Origin: Hyalangium ruber
GTDB taxonomy: Bacteria; Myxococcota; Myxococcia; Myxococcales; Myxococcaceae
Reading direction: 5' to 3'
Length of the DNA: 64,000 nucleotides
Assembly (NCBI RefSeq): GCF_034259325.1
Contig: NZ_JAXIVS010000013.1
Coordinates: 186,001-250,000, forward strand
How positions within the stretch are numbered: the stretch's first letter is position 1; each line of letters begins with the position of its first letter. The position numbers and the translations under genes were made by a program. Below, piece by piece: positions 36,548 to 44,725 of the stretch. The notes under the pieces are model-generated. The model saw only the letters and a list, made by a program, of their open reading frames with translations, ran no database searches and was not told the DNA's origin.

Positions 36548-38623
36548 ATGGAGCTGCGCAAGCTCAGGGACAAGGCCACCGAAGCCTTCGCCAAGGGCCG
36601 CTTCTCCAAAGCCGCGGAGTTCTATGAGGAGTACTGCAAGGCGGAGCCCAAGGACTACCAGGCCCGCCTGCGCATGGGGGACGCGTGGGTCAAGGCGGGG
36701 CAGAAGGACCGCGCCATCTCGTCCTATCAGTTCGCCGCCGAGGGCTTCGCGCGCGAGGGCTTCCTGCCGCGCGCCATCGCCGCCAGCAAGCTGATCCTCG
36801 AGCTGGATCCGGCCCACCGGGGCGTCCAGCAGATGTTGGCGGACCTGTACGCGCGCAAGAGCTCGGGTGATTCGCTGCCGCCGCAGCGGGTCCAGAAGCC
36901 TGGGCGCAAGGTGGAGCTGCCCTCCTTCACCGAGAACATGGGCGTCTCGATGGGGCCGGGCGTGGCGCTGATCGAGCTGCCCGAGGAGGATGAGCCGGAA
37001 GTGCCTCCTCGGAAGCAGGCGCCCACTCCGCCGCCGCCTCTGCATGCGCCGCTGGAGGTCTCCGACGAAGAGGAGGAGATCGCCGTTGTGCAGGGCGTTC
37101 CGGTGCCTCCTGCCGCCGAGCCTACCGCCCCCGTGGCAGCGCCTCCGTCGGCGCCCGCGCAGGTTCGCGCCCAGCCGCCGCCCTCTCCGGAGCCCACGCG
37201 GCCCTCGGGGAGCTTCTCGCCTCCTGGCCTTGCCCCCCGTGGCACCGCGCGGCCTTCCACCTCCACTCCGACCGTGCCCGTGGAGCCTCCTCGCCCGGCG
37301 GCGCCTCCGACGCCCGCGGTGGCTCCGCCCGTCCAGGCGAGCCCGGCTGCTCCTGCTTCGCGGGATGAGACGGCCCTCGAGGTGGATGTGGGGCTCGGGC
37401 CGAAGAAGCACGCCTGGGCCGCCCTGAGCGAGCCGCTGATCTCTGGCGCCTCCTCCTCGGTGGGTGAGGCATCCCGTTCGGTTTCTCCGACCGCGCTTCC
37501 CAGCTCCGCGCCTCCAGGCCTCCGCCTGCGCCGTTCCTCGGACGGGGGAGCGGACATGGTGCTCACGCCAACCCCGGGACAGTCGGCGGTGAAGACACCG
37601 GCGGCCCCCTCCGCGTTCACGGAGCTGAACCTGGAGGAGGACACGCTGCTGCACGCGGTGGAAGAGGCCGCGCTCGCGGGCATGAAGCAACGCGCCGCCG
37701 ATGCCAGTGCGAGCGGCGCGCCTTCGCGGGCAGAGGAAGAAGAGGCCCCCCTCACCCTCGCGGAAGAGGTCTCCGAGGAGGAGCCCTCGGTGGACGCGCT
37801 GCCGAACATCCCTCTCTTCTCGGATCTGCCCCGGGAGGCCTTCATCGAGCTCTTCGAGCGCTGCCCGCTGCGGCGCTTCTCGCAGGCCCAGCGCGTCTTC
37901 GAGCAGGGCAGCCGGGGGGACGCCTTCTACGTTATCTGCGAGGGCAGCGTGCGCGTCTTCCGGCAGGAGGGCGCGCAGCGCAAGGAGATCGCCACCCTGG
38001 GCAGCGGCGCCTTCTTCGGAGAGATGGCCCTGCTGTCGGGCTCGCCGCGCATGGCCGCGGTGGAGAGCGCCTCGGAGGACACGCAGCTCCTGGAGATCTC
38101 CGCCCCGGTGCTCTCGGAGCTGTCGCTGCGCTACCCGCAGGTGGCCCGGGCGCTCCGGAAGTTCTGCCGCGATCGGCTGCTGTCCAACGTGATGGGGACT
38201 TCGGCGCTGTTCCAGCCCTTCGGGCGCAAGGATCGGCGCACGCTGGTGGAGAAGTTCCGCGCCCGCGAGGTGAAGAAGAACGAGGTCATCATCCACGAGG
38301 GAGATCGGGTGGATGGGCTGTACGTGGTGCTCTCCGGAGAGGTGGAGGCGCGCAAGGGCGACCAGGTGCTCTCGCGCCTGAAGGAGGGAGAGCTCTTCGG
38401 GGAGATCTCCCTGCTCCAGAAGACGCCGGCCACCGCCACGGTGTTGGCCATCCGGCGCACGTCGCTGCTGCGGCTGCCGCGCGAGGACTTCGACGCGCTG
38501 ATCCTCAGCCACCCGCAGATCCTCGTGCTCATCTCGGAGCTGTCCGAGCAGCGCCTGCGGCGGACCGAGGCGCTGACGGGAGAACCGGTGATGGAGCTGT
38601 CGCCGGAGGAGCTGCTCGTCTGA
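36548..38623 (+). CDS. TPR protein with two cyclic-nucleotide-binding domains
   Basis: The 691-residue cytosolic protein begins with two to three TPR motifs (1-110: AFAKGRFSKAAEFYEEYCKAEP in part, FSKAAEFYEEY). A long Pro/Ala-rich disordered linker follows (about 140-300). Two cNMP-binding domains come next, at about 418-530 and 545-665. The first has the phosphate-binding cassette FFGEMALLSGSPRMAAV with its Arg. In the second, LFGEISLLQKTPATATV, the Arg is replaced, so it may not bind the ligand. No DNA-binding domain is present, so it is not a Crp-type factor. ATG 36548 is chosen because the longer frame overlaps the previous gene. It probably shares a transcript with the HEAT lipoprotein. 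Confidence 0.85.
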   Translation: MELRKLRDKATEAFAKGRFSKAAEFYEEYCKAEPKDYQARLRMGDAWVKAGQKDRAISSYQFAAEGFAREGFLPRAIAASKLILELDPAHRGVQQMLADLYARKSSGDSLPPQRVQKPGRKVELPSFTENMGVSMGPGVALIELPEEDEPEVPPRKQAPTPPPPLHAPLEVSDEEEEIAVVQGVPVPPAAEPTAPVAAPPSAPAQVRAQPPPSPEPTRPSGSFSPPGLAPRGTARPSTSTPTVPVEPPRPAAPPTPAVAPPVQASPAAPASRDETALEVDVGLGPKKHAWAALSEPLISGASSSVGEASRSVSPTALPSSAPPGLRLRRSSDGGADMVLTPTPGQSAVKTPAAPSAFTELNLEEDTLLHAVEEAALAGMKQRAADASASGAPSRAEEEEAPLTLAEEVSEEEPSVDALPNIPLFSDLPREAFIELFERCPLRRFSQAQRVFEQGSRGDAFYVICEGSVRVFRQEGAQRKEIATLGSGAFFGEMALLSGSPRMAAVESASEDTQLLEISAPVLSELSLRYPQVARALRKFCRDRLLSNVMGTSALFQPFGRKDRRTLVEKFRAREVKKNEVIIHEGDRVDGLYVVLSGEVEARKGDQVLSRLKEGELFGEISLLQKTPATATVLAIRRTSLLRLPREDFDALILSHPQILVLISELSEQRLRRTEALTGEPVMELSPEELLV

Positions 38624-38631
38624 GCCTGGCG

Positions 38632-40995
38632 TCAGCCCTGGCGGGCCGCCGCGCGTGAGCGCCGGCCCGTCCGCAGCATCAGCCACGCCAGCCCCCAGGC
38701 CACGAGCGCAGTAGAGCCTCCGGCCGTGCTGCAGCCCATGGCGGGCACCTCGGGAGCATCGACCACTGCCAGGGGCGCCGCGGCGGCCACCGTATCGTCC
38801 TGGCCGGAGTTCGGTGTGGGCTCCACCGAGAGCGGAGCGAACGTGCCTGCCCGAACGCTGTGGTTGGCCACCGAGTAGTCGTTGTCCTGTCCGCTCTTGA
38901 GCGAGACCTGGCCGAGGTCATCGGTCAGCGGCGCGTCGGAGCGGAAGGCGTAGTTGTTGGCGATGAGGATCTCCGCGCCGCCGGGAGGCCGCACCCAGAC
39001 GCTGTACCTCCTGGCGGCCATGTCCGCCACGATGCGCACGTGGTAGGTGGTGTTGACCGCATAGAACACCCGGGTGACGGCGGAGTAGCCAGGGCCGTTG
39101 TACACCTCGAAGTAGCCGCTCGGGTGCAAATGCACGATCATCGCCAGGTCCGAGCGGAGCGTGACCGTGGTGGAGCTGTCGGCGTAGCCGATGACGCCAT
39201 CGATCGAGGGGCGCAGCGGCTGCACATCGAACTCGACGGTCCGCATGCCGGTGTTGCCGGTGCCCAGCCGGTGGATGCTCGCGAAGAAGCCCTGGCGCGA
39301 GAACCAGGTCTCGGTCGCCGCGCCCCGCACCGTGTGGTTGGCGACCCGGAACTCGTTGTCCACGAAGCCGCTCTTGAGCACCACCTTGCCGAGATCATCG
39401 GTCGGCGGCGCGTCGGAGCGGAAGGCGTAGTTGTTCGCGATGAGGATCTCCGCGCCACCGGGAGGCCGCACCCAGACGCTGTACCTCCTGGCGGCCATGT
39501 CCGCCGCGATGCGCACGTGGTAGGTGCTGTTGGCCACGTAGGGCACGGAGGTGACGGCGGCGTAGGCGCCACCGTTGCGCACGTCGAAGAAGCCGCTCGA
39601 GTTCATGCGCAGCGCCATGGCCAGCCCGGAGAAGGACGTGACCGTGGTGGAGCTGTCGGCGTAGCCGACGACAGCATCGAGCGGAGCGCTCTGGGGCGTC
39701 AGATCGAACTCGATCGTCCGCACCCCCGTGTTGCCCGAGCCCAGCTCGCGCACGGCCTCCGCGAAGTTGAAGCGCGAGTACCAGGTGAGAGGGGAGGGAG
39801 GCACGGGCTGTTGCTTGAAGCGGCGCAGGGCCTCGATGAAGTAGTAGTCCCCGTAGATGAGGCTCACATCCACCTCCTGGCCCGCGGGGTAGTTCCCCAC
39901 GCCGTGCAGGAGGATGCCGGGGCTGGTGGTGCCCGAGGCCAGGTAAGCGCTCGAACTGAGCGAGTCGAGCATCCGCGAGGCGGCGTTCCAGTATTGCAGC
40001 TGCTTGTTCGCGTCCGGGACGTAGTTGCTCAGCTCCAGCAGCGCCGAGGCGACGATGGCCGCCGAGGACGAGTCCTTCACCTGCTGGCCCGCGGGCGCAT
40101 CGAAGTCCCAGAAGGGGACGGCGTCGGCGGGCAGCCGGCTCAGGTAGAGGTCGGTCACTCGCTGGGCTGCCGCCAGCATGCGCGGGTCGCGCGTGTACCG
40201 GTAGACCATGGTGTAGCCGTACACGGCCCAGGCCTGCCCTCGGGCCCAGGTGGACTCATTCGCGAACCCCTGAAACGTGCCCCGGAAGAGCCGCGTGCCG
40301 GTGGCCGGGTCATAGTCCGCCACGTGGTAGGTACTCCCGTTGGAGCGGACGAGATCCGACAAGGTGCGCAACGCGTGGTTGAGCGCCATGTCCCGCCAGC
40401 CTGGCTGGCCGCCGTTCTGCGCGCCCCAGAGCAGCAGCTCCAGGTTCATCATCGTGTCGATGACCAGCGGCAGGTGCCAGTTGGGGTTCCAGTCGCAACA
40501 GTTGATGATGCCCACGCGTGGGTTGTAGCGGGAGGCCAGCGAGCCGGCGGCCGTCAACAACGTCTGCCGGTAGAGCTCATCCCCCGTTGCCTGGTACGCC
40601 GGCTCGAAGCTGAGCTTCATCTTGAAGCCCAGGTCGTGTGTCTGCATGTTGCTCTTCTGGATCTCCAAGGGGCGCGTCCGGGCCTCCGCCTGTGCCCTCC
40701 AGGTGGGGTCGCCCGTCAGCTGGTACATGGACCAGAGCGCTCCGGGGAAGAAGCCCTGGGTCCATCCGATCATGTCCGTGGCGGGGATGAGCCTCCAGGT
40801 TCCATCGGGCTGTGAGGCCTTCGGGTACTGGTTCGCCGGTACCTGCGCCGTCGTTCGGGCCAGCTGCTGCTGTGCGAAGAGCAGGGCGCGATCCGCCGCT
40901 GCTTCATCGAAGGCCCGGGCGGGCCCGGCGACCAGCATGCCGAGCATGACCGCCAGGGTCAGGGCCAAGGTTCTCCCGCTCTCTCCACGCACCAT
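38632..40995 (-). CDS. Exported glycoside hydrolase family 88-like protein with MYXO-CTERM tail
   Basis: The 787-residue protein starts with a signal peptide (LALTLAVMLGMLVAGPARA). Residues about 30-410 form an (alpha/alpha)6 catalytic domain like unsaturated glucuronyl/rhamnogalacturonyl hydrolases. It has IGWTQGFFPGALWSMY, IDTMMNLELLLWGA with the probable nucleophile Asp, and WARGQAWAVYGYTMVYRYT. Two beta-rich repeats of about 159 residues follow (415-735), and then a short linker and a tail with a conserved Cys, a hydrophobic stretch and an Arg cluster (AMGCSTAGG, then WLMLRTGRRSRAA). That tail is a MYXO-CTERM sorting signal. It probably cuts uronic-acid-containing polysaccharides at the cell surface. 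ATG 40995 follows GAGGAGG. Confidence 0.85.
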   Translation of the reverse strand: MVRGESGRTLALTLAVMLGMLVAGPARAFDEAAADRALLFAQQQLARTTAQVPANQYPKASQPDGTWRLIPATDMIGWTQGFFPGALWSMYQLTGDPTWRAQAEARTRPLEIQKSNMQTHDLGFKMKLSFEPAYQATGDELYRQTLLTAAGSLASRYNPRVGIINCCDWNPNWHLPLVIDTMMNLELLLWGAQNGGQPGWRDMALNHALRTLSDLVRSNGSTYHVADYDPATGTRLFRGTFQGFANESTWARGQAWAVYGYTMVYRYTRDPRMLAAAQRVTDLYLSRLPADAVPFWDFDAPAGQQVKDSSSAAIVASALLELSNYVPDANKQLQYWNAASRMLDSLSSSAYLASGTTSPGILLHGVGNYPAGQEVDVSLIYGDYYFIEALRRFKQQPVPPSPLTWYSRFNFAEAVRELGSGNTGVRTIEFDLTPQSAPLDAVVGYADSSTTVTSFSGLAMALRMNSSGFFDVRNGGAYAAVTSVPYVANSTYHVRIAADMAARRYSVWVRPPGGAEILIANNYAFRSDAPPTDDLGKVVLKSGFVDNEFRVANHTVRGAATETWFSRQGFFASIHRLGTGNTGMRTVEFDVQPLRPSIDGVIGYADSSTTVTLRSDLAMIVHLHPSGYFEVYNGPGYSAVTRVFYAVNTTYHVRIVADMAARRYSVWVRPPGGAEILIANNYAFRSDAPLTDDLGQVSLKSGQDNDYSVANHSVRAGTFAPLSVEPTPNSGQDDTVAAAAPLAVVDAPEVPAMGCSTAGGSTALVAWGLAWLMLRTGRRSRAAARQG
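38921..39537 (-). repeat. Pair of nearly identical 140-bp segments within the glycoside hydrolase gene
   Basis: The segments at 38921-39060 and 39398-39537 are 477 bases apart and differ at roughly five to eight positions by eye. They encode the same stretch of two tandem beta-sandwich repeats (ANNYAFRSDAP, RRYSVWVRPPGGAEIL). The flanking parts of the repeats are more diverged, so the core has been recently homogenised or is under strong constraint. Confidence 0.85.
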
Positions 40996-41097
40996 CCGCA
41001 CGCCTCCTCTTCGAGTGCCGTGCAAGATGGGGCGTGCGAAGCGGGCGACCATTGGCCCCGCGGGTCAGGGGCTTTCGAGCCGCCGAGGGCCCGAGCC

Positions 41098-41817
41098 TCA
41101 GGACTGCGATGAGCCGCGCAGCTTGGAGAAGTACTCCTCGCGCGTGAGAGTGCCGCGCGACTCCAGCACCTCGACCAGGGTGCTCAAGGAGCGGGCCTGG
41201 TTGGCCACCATCCGCTCCAGATCGGCCACCTGCTGGGTGAGGGCCTCCACGCGCTGGTGCAGCTCGGCCTCTCGGGGCGAGCTGCTCATGGGCCGCGAGG
41301 GCGGGGCGAACTCATAGGTGGGCTCGCTGATCCCGAACTCGTCCGGCTTCGCGGTGGTGTTGCTGGCGCCTCCGTAATAGTGCTTGCGGATGGCGCGCTC
41401 GATGGCCGAGGCGCTGCTGACCACCACCTGGATCTTCTGGCCGGTGTGGAAGGCGAGCTCCTGGAGCGCGTCCACGTTGGTGGGGTCCGCGCTGGCCACC
41501 GTGAGCACCTTGTGCGTGGTGTCCGCGGCGACGGGGAAGACGGTGTAGCGCTCGGCGAGATCCACCCGGAACATCTGAATGAGGTACTCGGGGGGCGTCT
41601 GCGCATCCAGCTCCATGGCGGGGATGTGGAGCTGGCGGGAGAGGGCGTGGACCATGGAGCTCTCGTCCACGAAGCCCATCTGCACCAGGGTATGGCCGAG
41701 CTTGCCGCCCCACTTGCGCTGCTCGGCGAGGGCCGTGCGCAGCTGGGTCTCGGTGAGGATGCCGGCGTCCATGAGGATCTCGCCAAGGCGCTTCTTACGG
41801 ACGGGAGGGGGGCTCAC
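41098..41817 (-). CDS. MshEN/GspE N-terminal-like domain protein with C-terminal coiled coil
   Basis: The 239-residue cytosolic protein has the N-terminal domain of type II secretion/pilus ATPases without the ATPase. It has RLGEILMDAGILTETQLRTALAEQRKWGGKLGHTLVQ (in parts: GEILMDAGILTETQL, KLGHTLVQMG), then VDLAERYTVFPVAAD and VASADPTNVDALQELAFHTG. A helical coiled coil follows at about 185-225. Such domains bind c-di-GMP in some ATPases (MshE), but here the ligand is not known. The GTG at 41817 is the likely start; there is little ribosome site upstream. It faces a divergent lipoprotein gene. Confidence 0.8.
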   Translation of the reverse strand: MSPPPVRKKRLGEILMDAGILTETQLRTALAEQRKWGGKLGHTLVQMGFVDESSMVHALSRQLHIPAMELDAQTPPEYLIQMFRVDLAERYTVFPVAADTTHKVLTVASADPTNVDALQELAFHTGQKIQVVVSSASAIERAIRKHYYGGASNTTAKPDEFGISEPTYEFAPPSRPMSSSPREAELHQRVEALTQQVADLERMVANQARSLSTLVEVLESRGTLTREEYFSKLRGSSQS

Positions 41818-41910
41818 GAGTCGTAAAGTACCAGTCGCTTCGAGGGCTGCAACTCTGGGTCGAAGGGTGGGAATGGAGCCCCGCGCCCCGGCTTGGGGTA
41901 TGTGTGGGGA

Positions 41911-42744
41911 ATGGCGCGATGCGTGTTCCTTGTCCTGGTGGCGGTTCTGTCGGGTTGTGCCTCCACGCGGCTGTCCGGCGCGAACCTGGATCGCGTGGTA
42001 CAGCCGGCCTTCATCTCCCGTATCGAGGAGGCCGCGGGCCCCAAGAGCCTCGTCTTCCAAGAAGATGATGCGTACGGAGAGAAGCTCAAGAAGCTCGAGC
42101 CGAAAGAGGCCGACCGGCGGCTGCGGGCGAAGCTGATCTCGGCGGTGACGCGCTTCGAGATCTCCGAGCGGCTTCGGGTGAACACCATCGGCCAGCTGCC
42201 GGTGGAGTACCCCTGGACGAACATCGTGGATCCGGCGCGGGTGGCCACGGCGCTGGAGAGCTTCCTGGTGGAGGAGGTGCCGGCCAACGCCCCGGACTAC
42301 GACTTGCTGGCGCCGCTGGGCACGGACACGGTGGTGGAGTTCGTCATCCAGGACTACGGCATGCGCAGCGAGAAGGGGCACGCGGGCGCGTACATCAAGG
42401 GCTACGGGCGCATGTTCACGCTGAGCAACCGGAACGAGGTGTGGTACCGCTCGTTCGAGGAGGATCAGGTGAAGGCGGGGGATCCGCACCTGGATCCGTT
42501 CAAGGTGGGCAAGGATCCGGATCTGTTCCGCCAGGCCATCTCGTCGCTGTTGGACACGCTGTCCACGCGGTTCGCGAAGGACCTGACGCCCAAGGATCGC
42601 CGGGGCGGGCCGCCGCTGCCGCAGGGCGTGGAGCAGTCCGCGCCGGACAGCACCAACCGCACGGGCCGCGAGAACCAGCGGCCCCCGCCGCCTCCGCCGG
42701 AGCCGGAGCTGCCGGCGGGCGAGCTGCCGGATCCGGATCCCTGA
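41911..42744 (+). CDS. Lipoprotein of unknown function with Pro-rich tail
   Basis: The 277-residue product has a lipobox (LVAVLSGC, Cys15), then a mature domain. No enzymatic motif is recognised. Landmarks are RRLRAKLISAVTRFEISERL, LVEEVPANAPDYDLLAPLGTD (in part: EVPANAPDYDL) and VEFVIQDYGMRSEKGHAGAY (in part: VEFVIQDYGMRS). The end is Pro-rich (RPPPPPPEPELPAG) and may span to the outer membrane or wall. ATG 41911 is preceded by GTGGGGA. The 3' end is 14 bases from the convergent selenoprotein gene. Confidence 0.75.
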   Translation: MARCVFLVLVAVLSGCASTRLSGANLDRVVQPAFISRIEEAAGPKSLVFQEDDAYGEKLKKLEPKEADRRLRAKLISAVTRFEISERLRVNTIGQLPVEYPWTNIVDPARVATALESFLVEEVPANAPDYDLLAPLGTDTVVEFVIQDYGMRSEKGHAGAYIKGYGRMFTLSNRNEVWYRSFEEDQVKAGDPHLDPFKVGKDPDLFRQAISSLLDTLSTRFAKDLTPKDRRGGPPLPQGVEQSAPDSTNRTGRENQRPPPPPPEPELPAGELPDPDP

Positions 42745-42758
42745 GCTGAGCCGTCGGA

Positions 42759-43379
42759 TCAGCCCGACTTGGGGGGGCCTGGAGGGGGCTCGGCATAGCC
42801 GCCCGCCGCCAGGCGCTCGCCGCTGCGGGCGTAGAGTTCGCTCGAATGGTCTCCCACGCCGGTGGCATCGGCCCACCGGTTGTAGAAGTTGAACAGCGAG
42901 CACACGGAGATGGCGTCGTAGATGGCCTCCTCCGACCAGCCAGCCGCCTTCACGGTGTCCACGTCCTCCTGACGGATCTGCGCGGCGGTGTGGTTGACCT
43001 TGTCCACGAAGGTGAACAGGACCCGCTCGGCCTCCGGAATGGCAGCAGTGAGGTGGTTCTCCAGGACCGCCTGGACCTTCTTCTCGTCACCCAGCAGCTT
43101 CGCCGCGACCGCGGCGTGGGAGTTCGTTCAAAACAAGCACTGGTTGCCGCGCGAGGTGAACGCGGCAATCAGCTCGCGCATCCCGGTGGGCAGGGGCGAG
43201 GGGCCGCGCATCACCGCCTGGGTGAACTCGGCCAGCGCCTTGGTCGCCTCGGGCTTGTAGGCGAAGAGGTGCCAGAGCCGGGGGAAGCCGACGCCCATCT
43301 GCCGGCACCGGTGGATCATCCCCGCGTAGTGGCCGGTGCCCTCGTGGGCCTCGACCTCCTTCAAGAACATCGGATCCAT
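42759..43379 (-). CDS. AhpD-like peroxidase with in-frame TGA read as selenocysteine (CxxU)
   Basis: One frame runs from ATG 43379 (GGAGG seven bases upstream) to 42759, interrupted by a single TGA at 43130-43128. Read through, it is a 206-residue carboxymuconolactone decarboxylase/AhpD-family protein. In AhpD the catalytic set is Glu, Cys-x-x-Cys and His, spaced 12, 3 and 4; here Glu69 (GMREL), Cys81, TGA84 and His88 (TNSH) have the same spacing. The TGA replaces the second Cys. Both halves are in phase and family-like, including VCSLFNFYNRWADATG downstream. A SECIS-like hairpin follows the TGA. I infer selenocysteine insertion, giving a thiol/selenol peroxidase. It lies 30 bases downstream of a permease gene. 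A point-mutated pseudogene is the alternative. Confidence 0.82.
43090..43130 (-). promoter_or_regulatory. SECIS-like stem-loop immediately after the in-frame TGA
   Basis: On the coding strand, 17 bases after the TGA, CGCCGC-GGUC-GCGGCG forms a perfect 6-bp stem (43116-43111 with 43106-43101) with the loop GGUC. The E. coli fdhF element has a GGUC loop 18 bases after its UGA, with the key G and U bound by SelB. A possible lower stem CCCA/UGGG (43120-43117 with 43093-43090) extends it across a 7-base bulge. The alanine codons GCC GCG .. GCG GCG also produce this symmetry, so chance is possible. Confidence 0.6.
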
Positions 43380-43409
43380 GTGCGCGCCTCCAGAGGACCG
43401 GATGGTACC

Positions 43410-44657
43410 TCAGAACAGCGCATGCTCGGCCAGGAGCACCGCCAGCCCCACGATGAAGCTCAAGAGCGTCACCGGTATGCCCACGCGCAGGTAGGCCATG
43501 AAGGTCATCTTCACCTTGTCGCGCGCGGCCTCGAAGACGATGAGGTTGGCCACGCTGCCGATCAGCGTGAGGTTGCCGGCGAGGGTGGAGCCCAGCGCCA
43601 GCACGTGCCAGCCCAGCTCCGGATCCTGCAGCGTGGGCACCCACGTGCGCGCCAGCATGACGAACGGCACGTTGCTGAACAGGTTCGACGCCACCAGCGT
43701 CAGCGCCGCGAACCCGAGCGTCTCGCGCCACGGAGGCCCGGCCATCAGCGGGCCGAACAGCTCGCGGATCTCCATGGCCCAGCCGTGCTTGTTCACCCCG
43801 TACACCACGACGAACAGGCTGGCGAAGAAGAGCAGCAGCACGAAGTCCACGCGCTCGATGATGGTGCGCGGCTCGCGGCGGGAGACGGCCATCACCACCG
43901 CGGCTCCGGCCAGGGCGCTCCAGCTCATGGGGAAGCCCAGGAAGAAGGCCACCACCACCGCCACCAGCACCGCCAGCGTCAGGGCCAGCAGCGGCCGGTC
44001 CACCGGAGGCGGGGGAGGGTGGGGATCGAAGCGCTTGGAGGGCAATTCCTTGCGGAACAGATACAGCAGCATCGCGATGACGACGCCGGTGGACAGCACG
44101 GCCGGCAGGGCCATGTAGGCGGCGAAGCTCGCGTACGACAGCCCCGAGGCACCCTGGATGAGCATGTTCTGCGGGTTGCCGGTGAAGGTGGCCACCGAGC
44201 CGCTGTTGGAGCCCATGCACACCGCCAGCAGGTAGGGCACGGGCGGCAGGCGCGCATCCTCCACCACCGCCAGCACCAGCGGGGTGAGCATCAGACACAC
44301 GGTGTCATTGACGAGGAAGGCGGACAGCAGCGCGCTGATGCCCGTCACCGCCGCCAGCAGCAGCCGGGGCGTGTGCGCCATGCGCACCGTGTAGGCACCC
44401 GCCGTCCGGAAGAAGGCCGCCTGCGCCAGGTAGGCCGCCAGCAGCATCATCCCCAGCAGCAGGACGATCGTGTCCATGTCCACCGCGTGGCGGGACGAAT
44501 CCTCGCTGTGGTTGAACACCTCGCCGGGGGCGACGACGCCCAGGACCACCATGAGCACGGCACCCAGCAGCGCGCCCCCCGGCCGGTCCAGCTTGAGGAA
44601 GGGCAGGCGCGCGCCGGCGATGAAGACGTAGGTCAGAAGGAAGATGGCAAGGGCCAC
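43410..44657 (-). CDS. ArsB/NhaD/SLC13-type ion transporter permease
   Basis: The 415-residue membrane protein has about eleven hydrophobic segments and the paired hairpin motifs of the ion transporter superfamily. They are MGSNSGSVATFTGNPQNMLI (in part: ATFTGNPQNML) in the first half and LAGNLTLIGSVANLIVFEAA (in part: TLIGSVANLIV) in the second, with EDARLPPVPYLLAVCMGSN. Possible substrates are arsenite, sodium/proton or dicarboxylate; sequence alone does not decide. The start may be the GTG at 44657 or a TTG at 44678. It is followed after 30 bases by the selenocysteine AhpD-like gene, probably in the same transcript, and is divergent from rtcA. Confidence 0.82.
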   Translation of the reverse strand: MALAIFLLTYVFIAGARLPFLKLDRPGGALLGAVLMVVLGVVAPGEVFNHSEDSSRHAVDMDTIVLLLGMMLLAAYLAQAAFFRTAGAYTVRMAHTPRLLLAAVTGISALLSAFLVNDTVCLMLTPLVLAVVEDARLPPVPYLLAVCMGSNSGSVATFTGNPQNMLIQGASGLSYASFAAYMALPAVLSTGVVIAMLLYLFRKELPSKRFDPHPPPPPVDRPLLALTLAVLVAVVVAFFLGFPMSWSALAGAAVVMAVSRREPRTIIERVDFVLLLFFASLFVVVYGVNKHGWAMEIRELFGPLMAGPPWRETLGFAALTLVASNLFSNVPFVMLARTWVPTLQDPELGWHVLALGSTLAGNLTLIGSVANLIVFEAARDKVKMTFMAYLRVGIPVTLLSFIVGLAVLLAEHALF

Positions 44658-44725
44658 GAAGCGCGGACAGTACCCCAAGGGCTTCTGCTACGCTGCACTC
44701 CACACGCTTCGTCGTAAGGGACACC

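Noticed and set aside
31981-36609. Antisense frame of about 1540 codons over scpB, the pseudouridine synthase and the HEAT gene
   Set aside because: It crosses three well-supported genes and carries no motif; the repetitive part simply mirrors the 45-bp repeats.
42759-43379. Two short separate genes (42759-43007 and 43128-43379)
   Set aside because: Both parts are in the same reading frame, separated by only one TGA, and together make one complete AhpD-like protein.
44641-44725. Sigma-54 promoter for rtcA
   Set aside because: TGGCA occurs but no properly spaced GC at -12 follows, and no rtcR regulator gene is nearby.
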